Shown: positions 5,767-12,537 of the stretch, in pieces
Layout of the letters: each line of letters starts with the position of its first letter
How positions within the stretch are numbered: position 1 is the stretch's first letter
Source: DSWT01 sp035415725
GTDB lineage: Bacteria > Chloroflexota > Anaerolineae > B4-G1 > SLSP01
Assembly: GCA_035415725.1 (NCBI GenBank)
Contig: DAOOGN010000093.1
Location: 1 to 17,152, forward strand
Reading direction: 5' to 3'
Length of the DNA stretch: 17,152 bases
Position numbers and translations under genes: made by a program
The notes under the pieces: generated by a model
Told to the model about the DNA's origin: nothing
Seen by the model: the letters and a program-made list of their open reading frames with translations, nothing else
The model's database searches: none

Positions 5767-6811
5767 AGGGTGAACGAATGATGGCGCCGTCTTGAAAGAT
5801 CAGCGCGCCGCGTAACTGGACACGTTCCACTTTTCCCCGCACGGTCATGCCGGAAAAAGGGCTCCACCCGCACTTGGTATGAAGTCCCACATCCGACAAG
5901 GTGTAGACGGCATCGAGATCCACCTCGATCCACGTTCCCGTCTGCTCCGGCAGGCCGAAAATCCGCCGTGGATTGCGCGCCATCAATTCGATCAGGCGCT
6001 CCAACGTCAACCGTCCCGCGGCGACGGCGGTGAGCATGAGCGGCAGTGCGGTCTCGAGGCCGGGGACGCCGGGGGGGGCGTCGGGACCAAGTTTCTCGTC
6101 GCGCGTGTGCGGCGCGTGGTCGGTGGCGATGCAGTCAATCGTGGTGTCGAGGTGCGCCCACAGTGCGTCTACATCGGCCGGCGTCGCCAGGCGCGGGCGC
6201 ATATCGCCCCATGGGCCGAGATGTGCCGCGTCCGCTGCGGTGAGGAACAGGTGATGCGGTGTGACCTCGCAGGTGATAGGCAGGCCACGCGCTTTCGCCG
6301 CGGCGATCAGCGCGATCTCGTCCGCGCGGCTGATGTGACAGAAATGCACGTGCTGCCCGAACGCCGCCGCCAGCCCGATGCCCACGGCGATGGTACGGCC
6401 TTCGGCGTGCATGGCGATGGGTTTGCCGCGCGGCCAGGTTTGGAAGCAGCACAACAGGGTTGCCAGGTGATTCACCCGCAGCGGGCCGTAGGTCTGGTCG
6501 GCGTAGATTTTAAGGCCGACGGTTTCTTGGGCCAGAGCGGGCAGTTCGTCCAGGTGATCGGGCGAGGCGCCGGCGTAGAAATGCACGTCGCACAAGGCTT
6601 CCGCACGCGCTTGTTGCTGGACTGTGTGCAGCGTCTCGCGGGTTGTGAGGGGAGGAGTGGTGTTGGGCATCGCCAAAACGGTGGTAAATCCCCCGGCGAC
6701 GGCGGCGGCGGTGCCGGTGGAAAAATCTTCCTTGTGCTCACCGCCGGGAACGCGGAGGTGAACATGCGCATCGGCCAGGCCGGGAAGTCTCGTCAGTATT
6801 CCGTTTGGCAT
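5765..6811 (-). CDS. pyrC: Dihydroorotase PyrC, CAD-type
   Basis: A 348-residue zinc amidohydrolase that closes carbamoyl-aspartate to dihydroorotate. The protein starts almost at the barrel (LPGLADAHVHLR, His16/His18). It continues GGEHKEDFSTGTAAAVAGG and AMPNTTPPL, then carbamylated Lys101 (GLKIYAD), His135 (AMHAEG), Cys158-His159 (HFCHISR), Glu182 and Asp231 (ATDHAPHT). The motifs resemble the dihydroorotase domain of animal CAD more than the usual PyrC of E. coli or B. subtilis. The ligand spacing equals that of human CAD as I remember its numbering. ATG 6811 lacks a clear ribosome-binding site and lies only about a dozen bases from the predicted transcription start, so it may be translated from a very short leader. 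It is the first gene of the leftward pyr cluster and is followed at once by a strong terminator. Confidence 0.94.
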   Translation of the reverse strand: MPNGILTRLPGLADAHVHLRVPGGEHKEDFSTGTAAAVAGGFTTVLAMPNTTPPLTTRETLHTVQQQARAEALCDVHFYAGASPDHLDELPALAQETVGLKIYADQTYGPLRVNHLATLLCCFQTWPRGKPIAMHAEGRTIAVGIGLAAAFGQHVHFCHISRADEIALIAAAKARGLPITCEVTPHHLFLTAADAAHLGPWGDMRPRLATPADVDALWAHLDTTIDCIATDHAPHTRDEKLGPDAPPGVPGLETALPLMLTAVAAGRLTLERLIELMARNPRRIFGLPEQTGTWIEVDLDAVYTLSDVGLHTKCGWSPFSGMTVRGKVERVQLRGALIFQDGAIIRSP

Positions 6812-6829
6812 GGTGGTTTAACCCGTCGC

Positions 6830-6857
6830 ATAATACCAGAGATCGGGATTTTAGCAA
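6830..6857 (-). promoter_or_regulatory. Predicted sigma70-type promoter of pyrC
   Basis: Read leftward: -35 TTGCTA (6852-6857), 16-base spacer, -10 TATTAT (6830-6835), with TGG just before the -10. Transcription would start about 12 bases before the pyrC ATG. The -35 overlaps the -35 region of the rightward promoter for the Uma2 gene. Confidence 0.55.
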
Positions 6858-6877
6858 GAGGGAAAGTGTGCTACAAT
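6849..6877 (+). promoter_or_regulatory. Predicted extended -10 promoter of the Uma2 gene
   Basis: TGCTACAAT (6869-6877) is an extended -10 element (TG-N-TACAAT). The -35 position (6849-6854, TTTTAG) is poor, as is common with extended -10 promoters. It points right toward the gene at 6969 and would give a leader of about 85 bases. Confidence 0.45.
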
Positions 6878-6968
6878 AAGATAGGAGCTACGTAAATTCC
6901 CGTTGGGCGTCACTATCCATATCTCCACGTAAGTCCTGAAGATTGAACCGATGCGCAGGAGGTGCGTT

Positions 6969-7658
6969 ATGACGGTGTTGAGCCAAACGCTAGAGATACC
7001 GATGGCGACGGCCGTGCAGCAATTGCGCGGTTCGCCGCAGTTGCCGCGTTACGTGCAAGAATTGCAAGCGTTACTGGCGGCCGAACATGCGCGCCGCGAG
7101 CGTTTCTACGCCGAACTATCCGAGGAGCAAAAAATGGAATTCATCAATGGGGAGGTGTTGATGCACTCGCCGGCGCGTCTGTGTCATACAATCGTCAGTC
7201 AAAATGCTTTTATTCTGTTAAGTCTTTACGTCTCGCAGCATCGTTTGGGGCATGTGGGCCACGAGAAAGTGCTCATCACCTTGACACGCAACGATTACGA
7301 GCCGGACGTGGTGTATTTTGGTCCGGCGAAGACGCAAGCGCTGTTACCTGACCAAATGAAGTTTCCGGCGCCGGACCTGGTGGTGGAGGTGCTGTCACCT
7401 TCGACGGCCGAGAACGACCGGGGAATCAAGTTTGTGGATTACGCGGCGCACGGCGTCGCCGAATACTGGATTGTGGACCCGGATGCAGAAGTGGTTGAGC
7501 AGTATGTGCTTCGGGATGAATGCTACGAATTGCGGATGAAAAGCCAGACGGGTATCCTGCAAAGCGAGGCCGTGTCCGGTTTCGCCGTTCCGGTGCGGGC
7601 GCTCTTCGATGAACAGGAGAAACTCGCCGCCGTGCAGACGCTTATGACCGCTGGATAA
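6969..7658 (+). CDS. Uma2 family endonuclease-fold protein (DUF820)
   Basis: A 229-residue protein of the Uma2/DUF820 family, which has a PD-(D/E)xK restriction-endonuclease fold and is greatly expanded in cyanobacteria and Chloroflexota. Its cellular role is unproven. Visible family signatures: MEFINGEVLMHSPA with Glu62, YEPDVVYFG with Asp113, PDLVVEVLSPST with Asp136 and Glu140, a downstream Lys154, and VAEYWIVDPDAEVVEQY, the standard ending of the core. The catalytic residues are all present. The start at 6969 is preferred over the in-frame ATG 6951 because AGGAGG (6957-6962) sits six bases upstream of it. An N-terminal extension of about 50 residues is Ala/Gln/Arg-rich. The gene appears monocistronic, with its own promoter and a terminator at 7775. 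No partner toxin, antitoxin or transposase lies beside it. Confidence 0.88.
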   Translation: MTVLSQTLEIPMATAVQQLRGSPQLPRYVQELQALLAAEHARRERFYAELSEEQKMEFINGEVLMHSPARLCHTIVSQNAFILLSLYVSQHRLGHVGHEKVLITLTRNDYEPDVVYFGPAKTQALLPDQMKFPAPDLVVEVLSPSTAENDRGIKFVDYAAHGVAEYWIVDPDAEVVEQYVLRDECYELRMKSQTGILQSEAVSGFAVPVRALFDEQEKLAAVQTLMTAG

Positions 7659-7661
7659 TTC

Positions 7662-7686
7662 AAGTGGCTTTGTATCTATTCAGGCT
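7662..7686. repeat. Copy of the small dispersed element also present at 18-54
   Basis: AAGTGGCTTTGT (7662-7673) runs into TATCTATTCAGGCT. The 15 bases at 7672-7686 are the exact reverse complement of 40-54, and the first 12 match 18-29 at 11 of 12 positions. It lies just after the Uma2 stop codon. The rest of the gap up to the terminator at 7775 shows nothing recognisable. Confidence 0.35.
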
Positions 7687-7774
7687 AGTACACCCGGCGT
7701 CCTATAGCAGGGTGGGCGCGGATTTGGGTAGGCAAAGGACTCATTGTTTACCCTTAAGGCTATATCGCGAAACG

Positions 7775-7808
7775 AAAAGGCGCGGGATCATACGACCCCG
7801 CGCCTTTT
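7775..7808. terminator. Bidirectional intrinsic terminator between convergent genes
   Basis: Perfect 12-bp arms AAAAGGCGCGGG (7775-7786) and CCCGCGCCTTTT (7797-7808) enclose a 10-base loop. There is a T-run on the plus side and a T-rich tail on the minus side. It lies between the Uma2 gene (plus, stop 7658) and the sugar-binding protein gene (minus, stop 7833) and can serve both. Confidence 0.9.
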
Positions 7809-7832
7809 ATTAACCGTCACTCTTGCTGAAGG

Positions 7833-9242
7833 CTACTTGACCGCCAGACGCTCGATCAAGGCTTGCAAGGCTTCGGCGCCCTCGTCAACCGTAAGCTCTC
7901 CATACGCTACCTGCTGACCGAGCAAGCGCAGCTCGTTCACGAATTCCTGGTCGTTAGGCAGGTTCGGTCCCTGCGGGATTGTGCGGTCGGCGACCATGTT
8001 GTAAATCCGGTAGACCTCCGCATCGGTCTTGGTGGCCCCGGCAGCGATTTTCTCACGCACAACCGGTGAGCAAGGCACACCACGATTGGTTTGGAGCACC
8101 GCCCCTGCCGCGGGGCTGGTCACGAAGAAGTTGATAAACAGCGTCGCGGCTTCCTTGTTTTTGCTCTCATTGTAAACGCCCAGGTACTGGCTCATCTGGA
8201 TAACATACGAGTCTTCGCCGCCTACCGGGAGCGTCGTCGCGCCAAGCTGGTCGGTCATTGCCGCCTGGTAAGCCGCTAACTGATTGCTCCAAATCAGACC
8301 GATCACCGCCTTGCCCGCTACCAGCGCCGAGTTGTCCGTGCCGGTTTCGCCGTAGGTCGCGGTGGTGTCTGCGTCGGGGACGAGTCCCTCGGCGCGCATA
8401 TCGGCCCACATTTGTAGCCATTTTTTGGCGGACTCGACCGTGGCGTAGGATTTGCCACCTTCGTCAAGAGTCCAAAGGGGAGTACCCTGTTGGGTGTAGA
8501 AATAGCTGAGGTAGTTCGCCGTGTTGGTACTGTTATCCACGAACGGCCAGACGCCCTCCGGCAGCTTGGCCTTTAGCTCCCGCCCATAGGCGATGAGCTC
8601 ATCCCAGGTCATATTGTCTTTGGGAAGCGCAACCCCCGCCGCCTCAATCATTGTCTTGTTGTAGGCCAGGATGAGCGTATTCGTGCCGAGGCTTATGGCA
8701 TAGAGCTTGCCGTCGGCGTCCGTCGCGGGGATAAGCGCGGTCTGGTCAAAGCGCTCGGGCGTGTCGATCAACAGTTGTTTGCCGAGATAGTCGTTGAGCG
8801 GTTCAAGGTACTGCTTGTAGTCGGGCCAGTTGCCGCCGAGCTGGATAATATCGGGAGCGTTGTGTCCCGCCAGTTGTGTATCGATGATCTGGAAGTGGTC
8901 AGCCGTGCCGCCGTTCGGTTCGCCGATAACTTTGATTTCGGGATAGGCGTCCATGAACAGTTGAATAACCTGTAGAGTTCTGGCCGCGCGGTCATCATTG
9001 CCCCACCAACCGAAGCGAATCTCGGCGGGGCCGCCGGTGTAGACGGGGAGTCCGTCGGCGCGGACGGTGACTTCTTTCACCACTTCTTTCTCGACGATCT
9101 GGGTCTTGACGACTTCTACTGTTTTGACAACTTCCTTCTCAACCACCTGGGTCTCGATAATGACCTGCGGTGTCGGGGTGGTGCAGGCCGCGAGCATCGC
9201 CACGAGCAGGGTCACCAGGGTGATAGTGTAAAAGCGTTTCAT
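7833..9242 (-). CDS. Sugar ABC transporter substrate-binding lipoprotein (CUT1-type)
   Basis: A 469-residue extracytoplasmic binding protein of the maltose/glycerol-phosphate-binding family. A signal peptide with lipobox LAAC ends at Cys20 (MKRFYTITLVTLLVAMLAAC), so it is lipid-anchored. Next comes a linker rich in Val, Glu, Lys and Thr with repeats such as VVEKEVVKTVEVVKT, typical of Chloroflexota binding proteins. The solute-binding fold then begins with EIRFGWWGNDDRAARTLQVI and contains APDIIQLGGNWPDY, LYAISLGTNTLILAYNKTM, MTWDELIAYGRELK and KNKEAATLFINFFV. Start: ATG 9242 with AGGAGG eight bases upstream is preferred over the frame opening at 9302, which would bury the signal peptide. It is the last gene of the leftward permease-permease-binding protein cluster. 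The sugar is not identifiable. Confidence 0.93.
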   Translation of the reverse strand: MKRFYTITLVTLLVAMLAACTTPTPQVIIETQVVEKEVVKTVEVVKTQIVEKEVVKEVTVRADGLPVYTGGPAEIRFGWWGNDDRAARTLQVIQLFMDAYPEIKVIGEPNGGTADHFQIIDTQLAGHNAPDIIQLGGNWPDYKQYLEPLNDYLGKQLLIDTPERFDQTALIPATDADGKLYAISLGTNTLILAYNKTMIEAAGVALPKDNMTWDELIAYGRELKAKLPEGVWPFVDNSTNTANYLSYFYTQQGTPLWTLDEGGKSYATVESAKKWLQMWADMRAEGLVPDADTTATYGETGTDNSALVAGKAVIGLIWSNQLAAYQAAMTDQLGATTLPVGGEDSYVIQMSQYLGVYNESKNKEAATLFINFFVTSPAAGAVLQTNRGVPCSPVVREKIAAGATKTDAEVYRIYNMVADRTIPQGPNLPNDQEFVNELRLLGQQVAYGELTVDEGAEALQALIERLAVK

Positions 9243-9349
9243 TTTCAAATCCTCCTGTTTCTGTATAGTTTTTACCTGTTTCTGTATCGTTTCGGCAGAC
9301 AAACTTGAACAACATCCTCTATCATCATTTCATATTCAACTCCTCCTGG
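9237..9349 (-). promoter_or_regulatory. Duplicated translation-initiation region upstream of the binding-protein gene
   Basis: The ribosome-binding site plus start codon of the binding protein (9237-9257) has a second copy at 9328-9348, identical at 19 of 21 positions. Read leftward, this upstream copy gives AGGAGGAG, then ATG AAA TGA, a two-codon frame. Between the copies is an 18-base direct repeat of period 21 (9254-9271 and 9275-9292; minus-strand core ATACAGAAACAGG). The region separates permease 2 (stop 9357) from the binding protein. It could modulate translation of the most abundant component, or be a decaying duplication. Confidence 0.6.
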
Positions 9350-9356
9350 TATGGTA

Positions 9357-10202
9357 TTAACCTTTTATGCCTGTGGTGGTGATACCCTGCACGAAGTATT
9401 TCTGCAGGGAGAAGAATAGGATGAAGGTGGGAATCATCGAGAGCGTGGACATCGCCAGGGCGCCGCCCCAGTTGGAGACCGCACCGGCGTCGCCGACGAA
9501 TGTGCGCAATGCTCTGGATACGCTGAAAGTTTCCGGCCTGGTAAGGTAGAGCAGATGGTTGAAAAAGTCGTCCCACGTCCATAAGAACGTGAACAACGCC
9601 GTCGTGACCAGGGCGGGGCTGGCAAGCGGGACGATGATGCGCAGGAAGACGCCGAATTTCCCACAACCATCAATAATTGCTGCCTCATCAAGCTCTTTCG
9701 GTAGACTGCGGATGAACTGTACGAGTAAGAAGACGAAGAAGGCATCTGTCGCGAGGAATTTCGGCACGAGGATGGGGAGATACGTCCCTACCCAGCCGAA
9801 AGTATTGAACAGGATATAGCGCGGCACGAGCGTGACGTGCCCGGGGAGCATGAGCGTGATCATCATGATGGCGAACCAGAAGTTCCTGCCCGCGAATTTG
9901 AGCCGCGCGAAGGCGTATGCCGCCATGGTGCAAGATATCAGGTTCCCGATGATGGCGACGACGCACATGAAGAGCGAGTTCGCAAAGAATCTCCCAAAGG
10001 TCGTGCCCGCATAGCCTTTCCAGCCGCTCACGTAGTTCTCCAGGGTCACGGCTTTCGGTATCAGCCCCGGGTCGCTGAAGATCATATTGTTGGGCTTGAA
10101 CGAGCTGACAATCATCCAGACGATGGGGTAGATCATAAGTACCCCCAGCGTGATGATGAACAGATGCGTCAAAGCATGACGTATCACAGTCCTGGTTTTC
10201 AT
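9357..10202 (-). CDS. Sugar ABC transporter permease, MalG/UgpE type
   Basis: A 281-residue inner-membrane permease, one half of the transmembrane channel of a CUT1 sugar importer. An N-terminal hydrophobic segment (LFIITLGVLMIYPIVWMIVSSFKP) begins the usual six-helix layout. A central region (RNFWFAIMMITLMLPGHVTLVPRYILFNTFGWVGTY is split over two helices) leads to the ATPase-contacting EAA loop, DEAAIIDGCGKFGVFLRIIVPLASPA, with Cys where Ala is usual after DG. The C terminus, KYFVQGITTTGIKG, is typical of MalG-type permeases. ATG 10202 is chosen. It begins one base after the stop of permease 1 and has AGGGGA upstream. The longer open frame to 10379 overlaps permease 1 and lacks homology. It is translationally linked to permease 1. 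Confidence 0.93.
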   Translation of the reverse strand: MKTRTVIRHALTHLFIITLGVLMIYPIVWMIVSSFKPNNMIFSDPGLIPKAVTLENYVSGWKGYAGTTFGRFFANSLFMCVVAIIGNLISCTMAAYAFARLKFAGRNFWFAIMMITLMLPGHVTLVPRYILFNTFGWVGTYLPILVPKFLATDAFFVFLLVQFIRSLPKELDEAAIIDGCGKFGVFLRIIVPLASPALVTTALFTFLWTWDDFFNHLLYLTRPETFSVSRALRTFVGDAGAVSNWGGALAMSTLSMIPTFILFFSLQKYFVQGITTTGIKG

Positions 10203-10203
10203 T

Positions 10204-11172
10204 TTATTCCCCTGTCCCATACGACACCCACAAATTCGATGATTTGAAGACAATCGCCGTGAGGACGCCGATAATGAACAACAACACCCATGCCATAGCC
10301 GAGGCGTACCCCATCTCGTGGTATGTCCATCCCTGAATATACAGGTGGAGGGTATAGAACAGAGTGGAGTTGAGGACACCTCCGGTGCCGCCGCCGATGA
10401 TGTAGGCCTGGGTAAATACCTGGAACGCGCCGATCATCTGCATGACCAGGTTGAACAGAATCACCGGTGAAAGCAAGGGAATGGTGATGGAAAAGAACTG
10501 CCGTACCTTGTTGGCGCCATCCACGGATGCTGCCTCGTAATATTCCTGTGGAATTTGCTTTAACCCCGCGAGAAAGATGATCATCGAGGAGCCGAATTGC
10601 CACACTGATAGCAAGACGAGCGTCCAGAGCGCATATTTGGGATTGGTTATCCAGCCGGGCAGGTTGGTGAAGCCTAAGGCTCCCAGTAAGCTGTTGATCA
10701 GGCCGTCTTTCTCGAACATTTTCCGCCACAGTACCGCCACGGCTACCGAGCCGCCGAGGAGCGTAGGAATATAGTAGACGGCGCGGTAGAACGACACCCC
10801 GCGCAATTTTTGATTCATCAGCATGGCCACGGCCAGCGCGAAGATCAGCTTCAGCGGCACGGACGCGAACACATAGGTAAACGTCACCGACAGTGACTTT
10901 AAGTAATACGGGTCTACGCGCATCACCTCGCCTGTGGACGCGGTGAACTGGGACAGCCCGAACGCCTTGCCGAACATTTTTATGTAGTTGCCAAACCCAA
11001 TCCATTGCGTCGCGTCGGGCTTGGTGAAGTCATAGTCCGTGAAACCAAGCCACAGCGAGTAGGCCATCGGATAGAGCGTCAGCACGAAGAAACCCACGAG
11101 CCACGGCGCGAGGAACAGATAGCCGCCGGCGTTACGCTTGAGAGACTTGACGATACCGGACATCTTGTGCAT
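10204..11172 (-). CDS. Sugar ABC transporter permease, MalF/UgpA type
   Basis: A 322-residue inner-membrane permease, partner of the MalG-type protein just downstream. An N-terminal cytoplasmic stretch precedes LFLAPWLVGFFVLTLYPMAYSLWLGFTDYD, the canonical first helix and periplasmic motif of UgpA-like permeases. Later come FYRAVYYIPTLLGGSVAVAVLW and the EAA loop YYEAASVDGANKVRQFFSITIPLLSP, which docks the ATPase. The last helix is AMAWVLLFIIGVLTAIVF. ATG 11172 lies 11 bases after GGGAGG. An internal ATG three codons later is a possible alternative. The gene follows lacI after 178 bases and leads the transporter cluster. No ATPase gene is present, so a shared MsiK/UgpC-like ATPase encoded elsewhere is presumed. 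Confidence 0.94.
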   Translation of the reverse strand: MHKMSGIVKSLKRNAGGYLFLAPWLVGFFVLTLYPMAYSLWLGFTDYDFTKPDATQWIGFGNYIKMFGKAFGLSQFTASTGEVMRVDPYYLKSLSVTFTYVFASVPLKLIFALAVAMLMNQKLRGVSFYRAVYYIPTLLGGSVAVAVLWRKMFEKDGLINSLLGALGFTNLPGWITNPKYALWTLVLLSVWQFGSSMIIFLAGLKQIPQEYYEAASVDGANKVRQFFSITIPLLSPVILFNLVMQMIGAFQVFTQAYIIGGGTGGVLNSTLFYTLHLYIQGWTYHEMGYASAMAWVLLFIIGVLTAIVFKSSNLWVSYGTGE

Positions 11173-11237
11173 GTCAGGAATTTCCTCCCTTGAATAATCG
11201 GACTGTGAACTATTGGAGTGACATCTTGATCATCGCC

Positions 11238-11309
11238 AGGACTGGCGCCAATTTCCGTAGGTAGGGGCGGTTTCCGCCGCTTGAGGCGAGCCAGATTGGC
11301 GTAAGTCCT
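11238..11309. other. Long-range inverted repeat with inner hairpin, lacI-permease gap
   Basis: AGGACTGGCGCCAAT (11238-11252) pairs with ATTGGCGTAAGTCCT (11295-11309) at 13 of 15 positions. Between them GGCGG-TTT-CCGCC (11266-11278) forms a small hairpin. The block lies in the 178-base gap between lacI (stop 11351) and the permease gene (start 11172). It could be a structured leader, an mRNA-stabilising or attenuating structure, or a small repeat. No U-tract follows on the minus side. I see no strong promoter in this gap, so lacI and the transporter may be cotranscribed. Confidence 0.45.
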
Positions 11310-11350
11310 CTATGGCTTTCATGCTCGGACCGCCGTCGCCAGGGACCTCG

Positions 11351-12418
11351 TCACGACGGGGCCGGTCCTGTTGACTCACGAATGATAAAACGGGCCTGGA
11401 CCTCCATGCGCTGTTGCGGCTGATCGGGATCCTGAATGCGGGCCAACAGCAACTTAACCGCTCCCCGTCCCACTTTGACCATGTCCTTGGAACTGGTCGT
11501 TAAACGCGGCGTCAGGTAACTGTCCAGGGGAATATCGTCATAGCCAACCACGGACAGGTCGGCGGGAATGTGCAGTCCCAGGTCGCCGGCGGCGCGCAGT
11601 ACGCCGATGGCCAGCAGGTCATTGATGGCCAGTAAGGCGGTAGGCCGTCTTGGAAGCCGGAGAAGCTGTAGCGCAGCCTGATACCCATCCTCAATCGTCG
11701 TGCCGCACGTGACGATCAGTTCCGGGTCAACCGGCAAACCGGCCGCCTGCAGGCACTCCTGGTAGGGCAGTAGACGATCCAGCCCTCCCGCAGCATCGAC
11801 TGATAGTTCACCGGCGGGGGAATGATCCCATGGCGGGCGCACGCCAAAAATCAAACCGATCCGCCGATGTTGCAACGACAATAGATGGGCCATCGCTTCA
11901 CGGGTGGCGGCTTCGTAATTGGACACCACGCAGTCTATCGTTGCGTGCTCGCCTATTTTCACAATCGGGAATCGCCGCTTGAGAAGTTGGGTTAGAATTT
12001 GTTGTGCCTCTTCCGTTTGGAAAATATATGCGCTCATGAGAATCAACCCGTCGATGCGTCGGCGCGATAGTTCTTTGAAAACATCTTTCCCATGATCGGG
12101 GTCGAGGTCGGCGCTGGAGAGGAGCATGTGGTATCCTGCTGCGCGCAATTCTTGCTCGACTCCGTCGGCGGTTTGCCAGAAGTGGGGGTTGTGAATATCG
12201 GGGAGGATGAGGCCAACCGTCTTGGTGCGCCCCAACCGCAGGGCCTGGGCACGGGCATCCGGTTCGTAGCCCAGTTCTTCGATAGCCTTCAGCACTCGCA
12301 GGCGGGTTTCTTCGGAGATGGGCACGCGCCCATCGGCAAGCCCGTTCACCACATACGAAACGGTTGCTGTGGAGACTCCCACCAGCCGTGCTACGTCCAC
12401 TTGTGTCACTCGTTTCAT
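11351..12418 (-). CDS. LacI family transcriptional regulator
   Basis: A 355-residue sugar-responsive repressor. The N-terminal helix-turn-helix TQVDVARLVGVSTATVSYVVNG (residues 5-26) and hinge YEPDARAQALRLGRTKTVG precede a periplasmic-binding-protein-like sensor domain (LILPDIHNPHFWQTADGVEQEL, RRIDGLIL, HRRIGLIFG, LLAINDLLAIGVLRAAGDLGLHIPADLSVVGYDD). ATG 12418 places MKRVTQVDVARL at the start, the family norm, although its ribosome-binding site is modest. An in-frame ATG at 12481 would add a 21-residue tail and has no better site. It lies directly upstream of the transporter genes on the same strand and almost certainly controls them. Two palindromic operator-like sites after its own promoter suggest autoregulation. 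Confidence 0.94.
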   Translation of the reverse strand: MKRVTQVDVARLVGVSTATVSYVVNGLADGRVPISEETRLRVLKAIEELGYEPDARAQALRLGRTKTVGLILPDIHNPHFWQTADGVEQELRAAGYHMLLSSADLDPDHGKDVFKELSRRRIDGLILMSAYIFQTEEAQQILTQLLKRRFPIVKIGEHATIDCVVSNYEAATREAMAHLLSLQHRRIGLIFGVRPPWDHSPAGELSVDAAGGLDRLLPYQECLQAAGLPVDPELIVTCGTTIEDGYQAALQLLRLPRRPTALLAINDLLAIGVLRAAGDLGLHIPADLSVVGYDDIPLDSYLTPRLTTSSKDMVKVGRGAVKLLLARIQDPDQPQQRMEVQARFIIRESTGPAPS

Positions 12419-12499
12419 AGATCCGCCGATTTTTGCTTCGCTGTTGCTTCTCCACTCAGAAAAGAGAGAGGTTGCTTTCATTGAGCCGATGGGCGTGGC

Positions 12500-12526
12500 T
12501 TATGCGCATAACCTTATACGTATAAG
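12500..12526. promoter_or_regulatory. Two adjacent LacI-type operator palindromes
   Basis: TTATGCGCATAA (12500-12511) and CTTATACGTATAAG (12513-12526) are both perfect palindromes with a central CG, as is usual for LacI-family operators. Both fit the shared form TTATRCGYATAA. They lie at roughly +5 to +31 of the predicted lacI transcript with centres 14 bases apart, so a bound repressor would block that promoter. No further copy was noticed upstream of the permease or the binding-protein gene. Confidence 0.65.
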
Positions 12527-12537
12527 TTGATGTAAAC

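Noticed and set aside
5879..6895. Long open frame on the plus strand opposite pyrC
   Set aside because: It is an antisense shadow of a clear dihydroorotase gene and crosses both divergent promoters.
6951..7658. Uma2 gene starting at ATG 6951
   Set aside because: The strong AGGAGG at 6957-6962 lies downstream of that codon and serves ATG 6969.
9325..9666. Minus-strand frame ending in the duplicated ribosome-binding site region
   Set aside because: It overlaps permease 2 in another frame and lacks membrane segments or homology. Only the duplicated initiation sequence at its end is of interest.
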